Positions 1 to 12,537 of a stretch of 64,000 nt of DNA are shown piece after piece. The first letter of the stretch is position 1. Each line of letters opens with the position of its first letter. Location of the stretch: contig CM067075.1 of assembly GCA_033980235.1 (NCBI GenBank), positions 30,534,385 to 30,598,384 of the forward strand, given 5' to 3'. The position numbers and the translations under genes are program-made. This stretch comes from Diadema setosum (taxonomy: Eukaryota > Echinodermata > Echinoidea > Diadematoida > Diadematidae). Below the pieces are notes generated by a model. It was not told the DNA's origin and did no database searches. It was given only the letters and a program-made list of their open reading frames with translations.

Positions 1-180
1 AGCGCCATAGGCAAAATCACTTTAAAACGACATAAATTCATCGTATTCCCAAATTGCCAGACGTCAAGAATGATAAGGGCTAAAATTTCTTTCGCTACCC
101 CTCATTTCAACATGAAGAGAGTCTCTAGTCATGGAAAAAAGTACTTGCAGATTTTGTCCCCCGAAAAAATGGAAATGTTC

Positions 181-402
<222 letters not shown>

Positions 403-952
403 TATGTTTTGTGCGCGCACACGAGCGAGTGAGGGAGAAATGGGGAGAGATCTTTTTTTTTCCTAGCTTCCGAAGAAAACGACACCTAATTTTCAGGTTT
501 GACTGTAAGCTACTGCTGCGCCGGCCTTTAACAGAATGATTCACTATAAAGATTTTTGGGTTGCAGTTGTTGACCATTTGATTACCACTTCACCATCTGG
601 CTACCCCCTAATTACACCCTGCAAATGAGACCCCTACCGCCAACCGAGATTCACATAATCATGTAATGAAAAAAAAAAAAAACGGGAGGAGAAAAGAGAA
701 ACAGGTTTCGCTATTTTTTTTTTTCGTAGCAGCCAGCACTCAGACGATTTTCTCACGTTCTACTCGGGGTGTGTTCGATTACTACAAACAATGACAAACA
801 AAGAGAGATTTAGGGCCAAATTTTGTGTGCAGCTGTGACTTCTGTTTCGCTGCATTCCGACATTCCGTCACGTAATGAGAAACAAAGAAATTTATCCATG
901 CCAATGGAATGCCTCCAAAATGTTAATTTATTCTTTCTCTTCTCCAACCCTT

Positions 953-953
<1 letters not shown>
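403..953. other. No gene or named repeat seen
   Basis: AT-rich sequence with homopolymer runs of A and T near 668-725. I see no coding signature, inverted repeat or RNA gene. Confidence 0.6.
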
Positions 954-997
<44 letters not shown>

Positions 998-1057
998 TCA
1001 CACATACACTCTCACACGCACGCACACACACACACACGCAAATAAACACGCACACAA
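954..1057. repeat. (CA)n microsatellite, imperfect
   Basis: About 38 bp of pure CA is followed by interrupted CA with CACT, CATA and CACG variants. Confidence 0.95.
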
Positions 1058-2942
1058 GCAGTCTATTTCAAGGTATCTTCAAAACAATCAATTAATGTAT
1101 CCCATCATTTGATTTGATTTTATTTCATTCGATTCAGTGTCTTCACATGGACACCTCTCATACTCAGCAATGCCGTGAGTCAGTGATCTTTTGAATCATA
1201 CACTTCTATGTGAATTAAAATCAGATCATGTTGATTTAATTACACTATACTAAAGAGAAAGAAGATAGAGAACAAATACATACACACAGAAGGCTGTCAA
1301 AGACCAAGTTCTTGCAGAAATGTAAGTATTGTTTGATACAGATTTGCATGGTTATTAAACTCTTGTCGTGGACAGGAATCTTAAAACTAGTCAATCTATA
1401 TGTGTGTGAAATCTCTTCGTATATTGAGAGCGTACAAGTATTTTATAACCATCTTGTGTGTGATAGTGCTGCATTGTGGTGATCAGTTCTTACGGTATAT
1501 TCTCATCATTTTGGGTGTAACTGCCACGTTTTCCCGCTTTTAATAAATGAAACTTTTCGTACTGGCAAAATGTGGGAATGTTTTTTCAACGTTCTCACAC
1601 CCTCGGTGAATAACATACAAATATTTCATTGAATTCATGTGAAATCTAGAAGAAAAAGGTATCGTTCTCCTATTTGAGCGTATCTTTAACGAGTCGCAAT
1701 GAAATGTTTCTTTGCTGTCAAGGGTAAAATTGGTCATCATGTTGCTTTGTATACAGGAAAAACTGAGGAGTTTTCGCAGATGTTCCATTCGTTATATATT
1801 ACCAACTTACTATGGCGGGTGACCAGTCTGCGTTCAAATGGTCACAACGTGAGCTGTCGGATTTCGCTGTGATGCCCACTTTTAACTTCTTCATTCACAT
1901 CACTGCCCTTATAAGGTAAGGCCTTTTCTTGTCTTCCATCAAATTTTCTATTCATTTCATACTCCTGGTGCTCGGTCATTAAGATTCACTTAATTAATAT
2001 GCCTGAACTTTTGTAAGTACATCAGGCACAGAGTAGAAACAAAAATCAAATCATTTCAATTCAATTCAATTCAAAAGAAACCAATAGAGCTCTAATTGTT
2101 AACTCGCCTCGGCGATATATTCAGAGAAAGTGCGTGAACTCTACAACGTTTGAACAGAACTCAAGGGTTCCGTGCATCTACACCAAAAAAAAATGATTCT
2201 TTCATATCACTTATTACCCATTGCAGGATAGGTTAACGGCCTTTACCCTGTGCAATCACCCCTGCCCTATTATACGAGAAGTAATACATAATAGGAAATT
2301 ACTTGTTATGAGTAGCTATGAATACGCTTACGCCTAAATGGGCTTATCGAAGTTGATGTATTTCATTTATGGTAATCCCTGGCACGCTGTTCCACGCCTT
2401 GTTGCCAGTAATGCGGATCGTTCGGTCATGATGAGTGCATACAGCGCCGGTATGACTGAGGCAGACTCAAAATTGCTAAACGATGCCATTGATTTTCATA
2501 TCATGAGCACGAGTGTAATGATATCAGGCCATCATTCTGGAGTCAATGTCTGCATGAAGCAACATGTAAATTCGGATATCATAGTACGAAATAGGAAGGG
2601 CGTCTGATACGAAGATTGAGAGCGAAAAAGTACTTCTGAAGTTTCAAACTTCAAATCATAACGATTAGCCCTGAATCATTCGACGTCTACTAGTCTTGAC
2701 AACGGATAGGGATGGACAGGAAATAAAAGGAAATTATCAATATAAAGACATAGCTTGAGAGGTAGGACTGTACTATTACTGAGTATGACAAGAAGTACTA
2801 TTACAACTGAAGCAAAAACAACTCGACCTAAGAATTCATTAGTTGTAAATACTATGTCAAGTTTGATGTATTATCTTGAAATGTGAAGTGAAATAAAAGA
2901 AAACCACTTAGGCAAACCGTTCGACCAATTGTTTGGTCCAAA
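1058..2942. other. No gene seen; short (AATTC)n at 2055-2074
   Basis: Unremarkable AT-rich DNA. An 89-codon frame at 2338-2607 starts with ATG, but its product resembles nothing I recognise and there are no splice or promoter signals around it. A short AATTC pentamer run at 2055-2074 is like those at the ends of LINE-type 3' tails elsewhere in the window. Confidence 0.5.
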
Positions 2943-3000
2943 CTATGATGAAATTAATGATAATGATAAAGATAATAAAAAATGATAATGATAATAATGC
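2943..3000. repeat. GAT/AAT-rich low-complexity tract
   Basis: Imperfect ATGATA, ATAATG and GATAAT units. Open on both strands only because of the repeat. Confidence 0.8.
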
Positions 3001-3350
3001 TAGTACTCCTTATAAGGACCACGCTAATGACAATGTCAATAATGATGATATCAATGACAGTTATGATAATGATACAAATAAAAAATTCAGGGGCTTGAAT
3101 TGCAGTCAAGCAACATGGATTCAAATTGAACTTTAACTGCATACCTTTGTGTATAGGGTTCGTGCTTCCTGAGAACCATTACCAAATTTACTTATATCAT
3201 GCGATGTCATAATGTGTGTGTGTGTAAATTTCCTTTCATAGGCAGTTTCTCCCTTACCACACTTTATACTGGAAATATTAGCAGACAAGTATTAGTTTTC
3301 ATAATTCCCTCCAATTGGTATGTGGGTAAGTATAGCGGTGGCTCTTGATA

Positions 3351-3545
3351 ATTCAATTCAATTCAATTCAAGTTTATTTATACATCTTTACAAAGAAATA
3401 CAGCATGAACAAAAAGAGTTCAAGATGTATAGACCACATATTTTAACCGCAAAACCATAACTAAAATCCAAAGTGAAGTGTTACGAAAATACATGGAAAA
3501 TAAGGTCAGATGACATCATTTCGTCTGACACACACACACACACAA
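3351..3545 (-). mobile_element. Possible LINE 3' tail with (AATTC)n terminus
   Basis: Four to five AATTC units (3352-3370) are followed by T-rich sequence and end in a short CA run at 3530-3545. On the minus strand this reads as a non-coding 3' region ending in a pentamer repeat, the arrangement seen more clearly in the LINE at 30394. No coding part is attached, so the assignment rests on tail form alone. Confidence 0.3.
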
Positions 3546-3610
3546 ACATAAATGTGCAGCAGAAGTGGGGAATTAGCAAAAGCCAGTGACCTATCAAGCC
3601 TATCGTTTCT

Positions 3611-4079
3611 ACGGTTACAGTCCGTTATTCCAAAGGTTCGTTATTCCGAAGTTTCTTTAGTCCGAAGGTTCGTTATGCCGAAGGTTAGTTATTGCGAAGA
3701 TTAGTTATTCCGAATGTTCGTTAATCCGAAAATGAAAAAAAAGCTTATTCCGAAGGTTCATTACGGACCCTATTTCATTGTCGGATCAACGAACCTTCGG
3801 AATAACGAACCCTATTTCATTTTCGGATTAACAAACCTTCGGAATAACGAACCCTAGTTCATTTTCGGATAAACGAGCCTTCGGAATAGCGAACCCTATT
3901 TCATTTTTGGATAAACGAACTTTCGAAATAACGAACCTTCGGAAATGTTCACAAATGTTCGGATTAACGAACCCTTTTTCATTTTCGGATTAACGAACCT
4001 CTAGGTATAGGGAATTTGTGTGTTTCGGATTAACGAACCTTCGGAATTACGAACCTTCAGAATAACGAACAGCACCCGT
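3611..4079. mobile_element. Fold-back element built from inverted tandem ~17-bp units
   Basis: The left arm (about 3620-3765) repeats GTTCGTTATTCCGAAG-like units. The right arm (about 3785-4075) carries the reverse complement, CTTCGGAATAACGAAC, alternating with a spacer containing TTTCATTTTCGGATTAACG. The outermost ends also match as inverted repeats: left ACGGTTACAGTCCGTTATTC, right end complementing to ACGGGTGCTGTTCGTTATTC. The right arm is roughly twice as long as the left, so the array expanded after or independently of the inversion. There is no transposase and no clear target duplication. It could be a fold-back DNA transposon or an inverted minisatellite. Confidence 0.75.
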
Positions 4080-5694
4080 TTTTACTGCTCTTGTTACATG
4101 TTGTTACAACATAAACAAATACAAACAATAACAATACAAACAATGACCTCCATCAAAAATGGCTAGCAGGGGGTTTAACACTCCACTTTTAGGAGTAACC
4201 TTAATACGCTATAATATTATTTCAACGACCCGAACTATCCATCACATAGGAGAGATTCTCCGCCTATTTTGCACCGGTGTCGTCTTACGCAGCGGGATGT
4301 ATTCCTTTATTTGTCGAGATACATATATATCAGGAAGGAGAGCAACAACCTCCCCCCTCCCAAAAAAAAGGGTAAAAAATAAAAGAAAAAGAAATCTGGT
4401 GGTAATTGCGCTGTTTTACGGCTACATCGTTATCCAGATAGCGTCCATGAAAACAATGAGATCCGACACTGATCTATGACTGCCCCGCCATTGCAACAAA
4501 TCTATCATCGTTGCTGTTGACATTTGAAACTTGCATGTGAACCCGGTTTCCTTAGAACAGTGTTCAGCACATATTTCTGTCTAGACATTTTTTTTGGGGG
4601 GGGGGGTGATCATGATAAGCGATAGAACATGACCGGGGAAGGGGAAAGGGTGGGGTAAGATAAGACTCCAATGGATCATAGTCGACATTATCTGAAAATA
4701 CAATCCATAGACATAATTATGTCCACGTGGGGATTTGGAAAAAAGTAGAGTCATTTCAAGAAGAGTTGTCACGATTTTGTCTGATAAGCAACGTATATTT
4801 CATCCATTTATTTATTTTTTTCTGTTTATGTTGACAGAAAATGCCCAAGCGGCGCGCGGACAAGACAAAAGGGCACAAAACGAAATAAAGCAGGAGTAAA
4901 TGAAAAAAAAAAACGAATCATCGAAAAGTTGATTTTTTTTTCGATTGGCAGATTGGGCAAATTACATTCTGTAATCAAACCGAAACATTTTTGCAATATG
5001 AGGGTCTCAGTGACGCACGAAAGCAGCGAGCATTGTTAACACACATTTAACATTCTACAGCATCTACAAGGCTATAGCCCCACTGATCACAGGAAGTGCT
5101 ATCTTTCACATTAAATGGGTGCAAAGAGTCATAACTGCAATGAAAGCTCAGAACTTTTCAAAATAGCGAGGATGATTTCTGAAGAAGATAAAGGCTCTCC
5201 ACTTTCAAATAAAAGAAGTGACATGTCCTTGATTACAAAGTAAAAGTATGAGAAATAAACCGGAATTGAAGAAAAAGACTCTCAGTTTGAAACCTCGGCT
5301 AGAATTGAAGGACCTATATGGATGCCTACAATAGTCCTTTCTCCGCTTAAGACAAATGCATCGCGTCTGGAGAGTGCGAGGATGAAATTTCATATCCACG
5401 GTGTTACATGGTAATCGCCGATGGTGAAAGGAAGACGCGTTGCCACAATTCCCTGTTTCGTCACTCCAAAAACGAAAACGATAATAACATCGACAGCTAC
5501 AACAACATAAACCAAATGTCATCCCAACTCCCCCCCCCCCTCCCCGCCAACCATTCCCTTGATATAGGGTGGGCATTTTCAAATTGACGCATCGAGTGGT
5601 AGCATATGGTAGCCTCGCAATAAACAGTTCTTCTCGTTTTTTTTCTCCTTTTTTTTTTCATCCGTGAATTTCAAAATGATGGTGAAGGAACTGA
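4080..5694. other. No gene seen
   Basis: Contains a G run at 4596-4608 and a C run at 5530-5542. Open frames at 4159-4479 and 5205-5582 show no recognisable domain. Confidence 0.55.
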
Positions 5695-5765
5695 CTTGAA
5701 TTGAAAGTGAATTGAATTGAAAGTGAATTGAATTGAGATTGAACTGAATTGAAATTGAATTTACT
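5695..5765. repeat. Imperfect (GAATT)n / GAAAGT minisatellite
   Basis: Alternating GAATT pentamers and GAAAGT-type units, about 70 bp. Confidence 0.85.
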
Positions 5766-5887
5766 GGAAGGTAATAATGTGATGAAGAGTAGTGGTGCCG
5801 ACACTCAACTGTCTTCGCACAGTCTCTATCAGTGCGCTGCAATACGTCACCTTCCCTTCATGTGTGTAATTGACTGCATGACTAATT

Positions 5888-6558
5888 GTGACCCTGCACC
5901 TCAAAACAAACAAAAAGTCGCCAGACATGAATTTTTAGTGGAGACCATATTCTGAAAGAGCAGACTTTAAGCTTTAAAATGATGTATAACTCAAATCAAA
6001 TGGACTCTCCTAACCTATCTAAATATTGGAAAGAAAGCACAAACTCAGGAAAAGTGTGAACTGAGAAAAGAGGCTCTGAAGTACAGTGTCTAGTCAAACG
6101 CTTAATCTTTACCAAACCGTGCTGGCTGTGCGATGAATGGGACAAAAAACAGGAAGTAAACCACCAGAGTAGCAAAAATGAAGGGATTATCAGATTAAAC
6201 TGAAATTGAGCATGCCTCATTAACACATTCTGTACATAATTAATGCCAACTTTCAAAGCAGTAGCACTATCCTTTCAAAAGTTATTGGAGTTGAAAGTGA
6301 AGAGTGTGGACAAGGTTTTTTAGAAATGAAAAAGGGATTCTGAAGACACACCTAATCACACTATTCTACCAAATATGTTAGAGATTAACTGCTAAAAAAC
6401 ACACTTTCTTGCCCGTTTTATGATATCAAATTTTAGCACAATGTAAAAGAAGACCCGCTCTTTCAGAAAATATGAAAAAGTCAAGTTCGGCTAGTTTGAC
6501 CCATTTCACTTAAAATCAGTGTGTGCGACTTTATGTTCGTTTTGGGGTGCACGGTCAC
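5888..6558 (+). mobile_element. Family A MITE, copy 1
   Basis: A 671 bp element with terminal inverted repeats of about 34 bp. The left end begins GTGACCCTGCACCTCAAAAC and the right end complements to GTGACCGTGCACCCCAAAAC, both running into AAAGTCGC. A subterminal TTCTGAAAGAGC motif is also inverted near both ends. Flanking 4-bp duplication is AATT (5884-5887 and 6559-6562). The interior has no transposase-like frame. Copy 3 at 45217 is near-identical in reverse orientation; copy 2 at 9528 is more diverged. The superfamily is unassigned. Confidence 0.88.
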
Positions 6559-6562
6559 AATT

Positions 6563-6975
6563 ATAAAGTTTGTTTGGTTAAACGTACATAATATATAATA
6601 CGTGTTGCCTCAGGGTTCGTTGCCAGCTGCAACAGTTCCTTGTGATGTCGTCTGGCAGTAACAAATTGTTCTCTTGAAATTATGACTGTCAAACATGCAA
6701 TATATTCTACTTAGATAGATAATAAAATAAGTTTTGTGTCATTGACAATGTGCATTTACTTTCCCGTTTACTTCCAGAGTTAGATTACTCTCATTATAAA
6801 TGTATTCGATGTTCAAGTCTGTACGTCCTTATATTACTGCCTGTAGCTTTCCCTTTGCTATATAAACCTTTAAGTTCCCTTTTGAGAGGCCATGTTAAAC
6901 CCTTTTGTCCAGTCATTTTACTACCTGCCTATCTACCAGTCCATCTGTTATCTATCCTTATACATCTGTCTTTGT
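6563..6975. other. No gene seen
   Basis: AT-rich DNA leading into a TCTA microsatellite. The open frame running into the microsatellite is an artefact of it. Confidence 0.6.
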
Positions 6976-6978
6976 ATC

Positions 6979-7029
<51 letters not shown>

Positions 7030-7160
7030 CTATTTCTTTATGTCTATCGTCTATATCTATCCATCTAGATATCCATCAGATATCTCTGTCTTATCTCTCT
7101 CTATCTATTATATATGTATTCCTCCATCTGTATACCTATCTATCAAGCTGTATGTATTTT
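6976..7160. repeat. (TCTA)n microsatellite, degenerate on the right
   Basis: About 55 bp of pure TCTA at 6976-7029, then imperfect TCTA/TCTG/TCCA units to about 7160. Confidence 0.93.
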
Positions 7161-8425
7161 TCTGTCTGTCTATTTATCTCTGTAGCTATTATTCTTCTGA
7201 GCACCTTTGGATATCTATGCCTATGCATCACCAACAGTAATTCGTCCTCACTCTGTCTTATCTTCCTTTGATTGGTTTTGTTTCGTTCTGTTTTAATCAC
7301 AACTTTTCTTTCTTTCCAACAACACAAAAGAAAACATACACAAGCACACACACACACACACACACACGCAGACACACACAAAGTCAACAATAACGTGCCT
7401 AATTAGACGCGCTTCTTTTTTTTTTTCTGTTGTGTCTCTCTGACTTTGTCCTCGTTATTCGATCGACCTTCAGCTTCACCTGTAGATATCACATGGACAG
7501 TATCTCACGGGAAGAGCAGCGGGCCTGGGAAGATGGCCGGTAGCGATGAAGCTGAAAGAGAAATGGGGGTAGAATAGGGAGACAGAAGAAAAGAGGTATA
7601 AACCGCTATCAAATTGGCGGACATTACACCGGCATTTGCCTCTGAGCTCTCCGTTAGAGACAATTACTCATCAATTATCTTCGTTAAATCACAGGGGCTC
7701 CTGATTTTTTTCTTCTTTGAAGCAACCAAGTGCTGCAAATTTCCGAGGGTTTTCTCTTTTTTTTTCCGAAAATACCCTGTTGCCACGGGTGAATGAAAAA
7801 GAAAGAAAGAAAAAAATCCCTGGCAGGGCAGAAAGCTAAAAAGAACAATAAGATTAAAGGGAAAGCTAAACTAGATTGTATTCGTTATTTCGGGGATGTT
7901 CATGCGTTTTCCGTTGTATTGTGTTTGTATTCTTCCGGGAAAGTGTTGTGGCGATGTTTTCGCGAGTTTTCTCCTGAAAAGTATGCTATACAAAAAGATA
8001 CGGCTATAATTAGCCAAAGAGTTAGAAGAGGGCGCTGTAACGATTTGAATGGAATGGGGCAATTTGGCCCCATTAGACATAATACTGTCCACTCGGACCA
8101 ATGCGGACGTTATTGTTTATAGAAATCTGTAGGAAATGGTCAGAAAACTTCTAAAGAAAAAGAAAACGACACAAAATGAACACGAATACGTAAAATTGTT
8201 CTCTGCAGTAGCTCTTACAGTAGAATCTATCCACTGTATGTGAGATGCGTTTAATATAATTTCACCCAATTGCTTCTCCGCAAAGGTGTGCCACGCCTCT
8301 CAACCTACCCCGCACTCGTCGGCTACGATGAAGCTTTACTAAAGTTCATACTCTGTACTCTAAACCTATACCACTTCTTCCTTGTTGATAACGGAAATAC
8401 AAGAAGCAGAAGAAGCACAAAACAC
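7161..8425. other. No gene seen; (CA)n at 7343-7381
   Basis: Holds a CA microsatellite at 7343-7381 and A/G-rich runs near 7790-7815. No recognisable coding sequence on either strand. Confidence 0.55.
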
Positions 8426-8460
8426 ACACACACAGACACACACAAACACAAACACAAACA
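8426..8460. repeat. (CA)n microsatellite, interrupted
   Basis: ACAC units with AGAC and AAAC variants, about 35 bp. Confidence 0.9.
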
Positions 8461-8743
8461 AAATGGTATACTGGTGTGACAATGTGTTTGTCATCATGAA
8501 TACATGAGGTAAACTTACAACCGTATTTGGGGTTCCAATATCTCAGAACTGTTACTTGAAGCAAATTCTGATCATGCGATTTCAATCAATACTCTGGTCT
8601 CGATTTACAGCTTGTTCGAACTCTTGATGCTGAGATTACATATACAAGACGATAACCTAGAAATCACCAGTAAGGATCCTACTGACAGGAACATACATTA
8701 CATTGGTCTCACGCCAGTTTCATGATATCGCCATGGTTGAACT
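8461..8743. other. No gene seen
   Basis: Unique AT-rich sequence without coding or repeat signature. Confidence 0.6.
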
Positions 8744-8786
8744 TGATGATTATGATTATGATTATAATTATGATTATGATTATACT
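8744..8786. repeat. (GATTAT)n hexamer microsatellite
   Basis: About seven imperfect GATTAT units. Confidence 0.9.
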
Positions 8787-8972
8787 ATGCTTGACTGTTG
8801 TCGAAGTTCACTTTTTAAATGTTTCAGTGCATTCCAAGCAAAGACAGTGATATCCAATGTCATTGTAGATTTGCCGGCATATAACACCCAACATTGTATA
8901 GTGTTCTTATCAAACGAAAATATCCCAACACAAGCAAATTGATTATTTCTTTTTTGACGCTCGCTCCCAAAA

Positions 8973-9065
8973 CAGTGGCGGATCAAGGGTGGAGCCCCCC
9001 TCCCCCCCCCCCCTCTATTTTTGTAAAGGCGCCCCCTCATTACGGAATTCCTGGATCCGACCCTG
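8973..9065. mobile_element. Very short hAT-like MITE (93 bp)
   Basis: The left end is CAGTGGCGGATCAAGG and the right end complements to CAGGGTCGGATCCAGG, giving 16-bp inverted repeats with three mismatches. Termini beginning CAG(T/G)G are typical of hAT elements. The interior is dominated by a C run (8995-9013). Both flanks carry CAAAA, but a full 8-bp duplication as expected for hAT is not evident. Confidence 0.6.
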
Positions 9066-9523
9066 CAAAATGTTCTGCCATGATATAATAAATATATCAA
9101 ATTTTTTATGTCTGATCACATTAGCACGTGAGCACGTCATTCTGCGTTGAATATCACTATTCTGGTTCACGCACGTGAGATAATGCTACTTTTTCACTGC
9201 CAGGTGTTTTCATACTGTGATCAATACACAGAGGGTCCTGTACACGCTGGAACGCAGGAACACCTGTGTTGCCAGGTCAACAAAATTCCGACAGTGTTTT
9301 TTTTACGTATGTAAATTAATCTATCCCAGCTGGAAATGTGGAACATCCTACTGTATACATTTCTTTGCGAATTTCACGATCCAAATCATTCGACAGCCGA
9401 CAGTTGGATCAATAACTCTGACACAAAATTATTCACTTACCGTTCAAAAAGAGATTACGAGTAGTTATGACAAAAAGGGCGTATTCTTTGGTAACAGAGC
9501 ACTATGTAGATGCAAAAATTTGT
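9066..9523. other. No gene seen
   Basis: Unique sequence. An open frame from 9217 runs into the family A copy at 9528, which argues against it being a gene. Confidence 0.6.
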
Positions 9524-9527
9524 ATAT

Positions 9528-10172
9528 GTCACCCTGCACCACAAAACCAACAAAAAGTCGCCAGACAAGGATTTTAAGCTAAGGGCAGATTCTGAAAAAA
9601 CAGACTCTAAGGTTTAAAATAATGTATAACTCAATTCAAATGGACTCCCCTAACCTATCTAAATATTGGGAAGAAAGCACACACTCTGGAAAAAAAAATT
9701 AATGTGAACTGAGAAAAGAGGCTCTGAAGTACAGGGGATATTCAAGCGTTTAATCCATTATGCCGTGCTAGCTGTGCAATGAAAGGGACAAATCACAGGA
9801 TGTATCAGATTAAGCTGAAACTGAGCATGTTCTATAATCACATTCTGTCCATGATTAATGCCAACTTGCAAAGCAGTAGGGTTGCCCTTTCAAAATTGAT
9901 GAGACTTGAAAGTGAGGAGTGTGTAAATGATTTCAAGGAATGAAAGGGGACTCTGATCATTCTATTCTAACCCCAAAAGGGTTGTAGAAAAACTGCTGAA
10001 AATACACTTTCCCACTCATGTTATGATCCCAAATAAAGGAAAAATGTAGAAGGATAGCTCCCTAGGAAAATATGAAAAAGTCAAGACTGACTCAGTTGAC
10101 CCATTTCACCTTTTTTTGAGTCTTCACGTAAAATCAAGCGGCGCGACTTTTTGTTTTGTGATGCGCGGTCAC
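9528..10172 (+). mobile_element. Family A MITE, copy 2
   Basis: A 645 bp copy in the same orientation as copy 1. The left end reads GTCACCCTGCACCACAAAAC and the right end GATGCGCGGTCAC, so the inverted ends have decayed relative to copies 1 and 3. The flanking 4-bp duplication is ATAT (9524-9527, 10173-10176). Substitutions and small indels throughout suggest an older insertion. No coding frame. Confidence 0.88.
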
Positions 10173-10176
10173 ATAT

Positions 10177-12125
10177 AATCTTCTTCAAACGCTATTTTTT
10201 GCTACCTATAGCACACATGCACACTCACAAAAGAAAATTAGAAAATATTTTGGCGCTCGTCACTTAGCTCACATCTTCCAATGCAGACTCAAACAGCCCG
10301 TCATGGATTGATGTATAGACCGATCCGATCTAGAAGTACATCTGCCATAAACTGCGGTCTCCAACGCACGCACGCACGCGTATAATGTGAATGCATGATA
10401 GATACAGCTTTTAGTTTAGTTCCATCATATTTCACACTATTATTCGTTACGGACCTAGGTTTGATTCCATCATTTACTCACAGATTGCCTAGTGTTATCG
10501 ATTTGCCCTAATATCATTGCATTAAGTTTTGTAGCAATACGTTTTTAATGTTTTGAATTTTAATCAGATGGGGTTTTTTATGTTTTTGCCCAGTGATATA
10601 TAATGTATTGTGGTTTTATCGTGAAATATGAGAAACACATTCTATTTAGTTCATATATTGCGATCGGCCCGGCCGAGGCCGCCGAAATGAACGAGCGGCG
10701 ACACCTCTGCCCATAGTTGAAACTCTGGGCAAATTTGTGTATTAGACAGTGATATCACAATTGAACAACCCAGAAAGTTACTGGAGTGCGAGTCACGTCG
10801 TATCACTACTTATCAATGTTGTTAAATAGAACAAAACAACGATTAAAAAAAATGATAGCGGTTGGTTAAACACGCTGGCAATACGTCACTCGGTCACGCG
10901 TCCAGTGCGTGGCATGACCATTATTGGCTTCTTGCAGCACACACAAACACGCACGGACTCACACTTCCATACCAAACGTACAAAAGGGGAAAAACCAGAG
11001 GTTGAATCCATGTGGATATACAGACGATGAGAATTATTATCAATGCCGTAGAGACTACAGTGTACTTGTGTGTTGACATTAGATATTGAACCAACGGTTA
11101 TACCAAAGTAACAAAGCGACCAAAAGAACAAAATGTTACTTCTCCAGCCCAAATGTTTGATGTCACACCCAGTTCAAAGTTGAAGAATTAGCAAGAAAGT
11201 AGTTTGTGTTTTAGCACTTACCGAACACACTTTCTAGGCTTGAAATTATTCATTCCCAGCTTGACCTAGTAATATGCACGAATAAAGCGGCAAAATGTCA
11301 AGAATGATTTGAGATGATTATTTTTCTTTTTTGATTTAGCAATGAAATGTCAAGAACATGTTTGTCGCAGGAACTAAATAACAAGATGGTACTATTATAG
11401 ATGAACTACAGTTGCATTTTTTTTTTTTACTTCAAATTACTCGGAGCATTTCTTTTCCTCTTTCCGCGTCCTATTTGCTTGCGGGAAAAGAGAAATGAAT
11501 ATATATATATATATGAAGATGACAAGTGTCAATAGCAAGATATATTGGCAATACATTTCAGGGCGTTTTTCTTAAAGCTCTTCTACCTCCTTTCATGTGA
11601 TCATGAAGATGCGCTTTTGATTTCTCATCACGGACGGTACACGAGTATAACATGTGGTCACCACTTTGCTTCCGCGAGATAAGACGGTGGTATATACATG
11701 TATAAAAATGACATGATAGAAATTGTTGTTACTTGTATCACTGTATATATCGAAACACCTGATAAAGCTTCGTTTTGTAAGGACATTAGTACCCCTACTT
11801 GAACAGCTACCAAGTACAAACTTTCGTATAACGCGTTCACACACTCACGCACAGTCGGTTACTGAATCATGAATAAGTTTATGAATATATATTTTATGTT
11901 TATCGATATGCATAATTACATATGTTTTAGGTTTATAAAAACACATGATTAATAGAGAAAGATAAAGACAGAAAGCAAAGAAAACTGTAGATGTAACTTT
12001 CTGCACTCATTCTGTTCTTTTCTTTCCCAAACTTTCTAAATAATTTACCTAATATTACGATCCTTGTTTTTCACAATATATGATTCATGTTCCCTCTTTA
12101 TGTATCCATTGCTGTTGATGTTGTT

Positions 12126-12128
<3 letters not shown>
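10177..12128. other. No gene seen
   Basis: Holds a small ACGC run at about 10364-10379, a GC-rich patch near 10664-10705 and an AT run at 11499-11514. No recognisable domain or RNA gene. Confidence 0.55.

Positions 12129-12174
<46 letters not shown>
12129..12174. repeat. (CT)n-(CTAT)n microsatellite
   Basis: Thirty bases of CT followed by four CTAT units. Confidence 0.95.
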
Positions 12175-12505
12175 CTCTAAGTACAATTTTCAAACTAACT
12201 TGGTATGTTTAAGTTTCATGAACATTTCATTCTTCTGTTTAGGCTGTATATAGATTTTGTTTGTTTGTTTGTTTGTTGTTTGTTTGTTTGTCTCTCATTC
12301 AGTGTCATCCATAACCTTGATGACGAAGTGAGTTCAACGAGTCGTTCTATGTCCGTCATTCTCACAGGTTAATGACAAGAGTTGAAGCACGCAACCAGCT
12401 TTAGAGGTGACTTTGTGGTAGACTCTACTAAAACAAAAAGACAACAGAAGAGCAGGCGACATTCTCAAGTTTGTTTCATCTTTTTTCCGACTACTTCGAA
12501 AGAGT

Positions 12506-12509
<4 letters not shown>
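12175..12509. other. No gene; (GTTT)n at 12257-12291
   Basis: Contains a TTTG tetramer run. The frame beginning at 12382 runs directly into the GA repeat and is not credible as a gene. Confidence 0.6.

Positions 12510-12537
<28 letters not shown>
12510..12537. repeat. (GA)n microsatellite
   Basis: About fourteen GA dinucleotides. Confidence 0.95.

Noticed and set aside
3611..4079. CRISPR-like array
   Set aside because: The repeats are about 17 bp, change orientation midway, lack unique spacers of constant length, and lie in animal DNA.
5996..6256. Minus-strand frame within family A copy 1
   Set aside because: Lies inside a MITE, is not kept open in the other copies, and resembles no transposase.
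6750..7271. 173-codon frame over the TCTA repeat
   Set aside because: Most of its length is the translated microsatellite and its degenerate flank.
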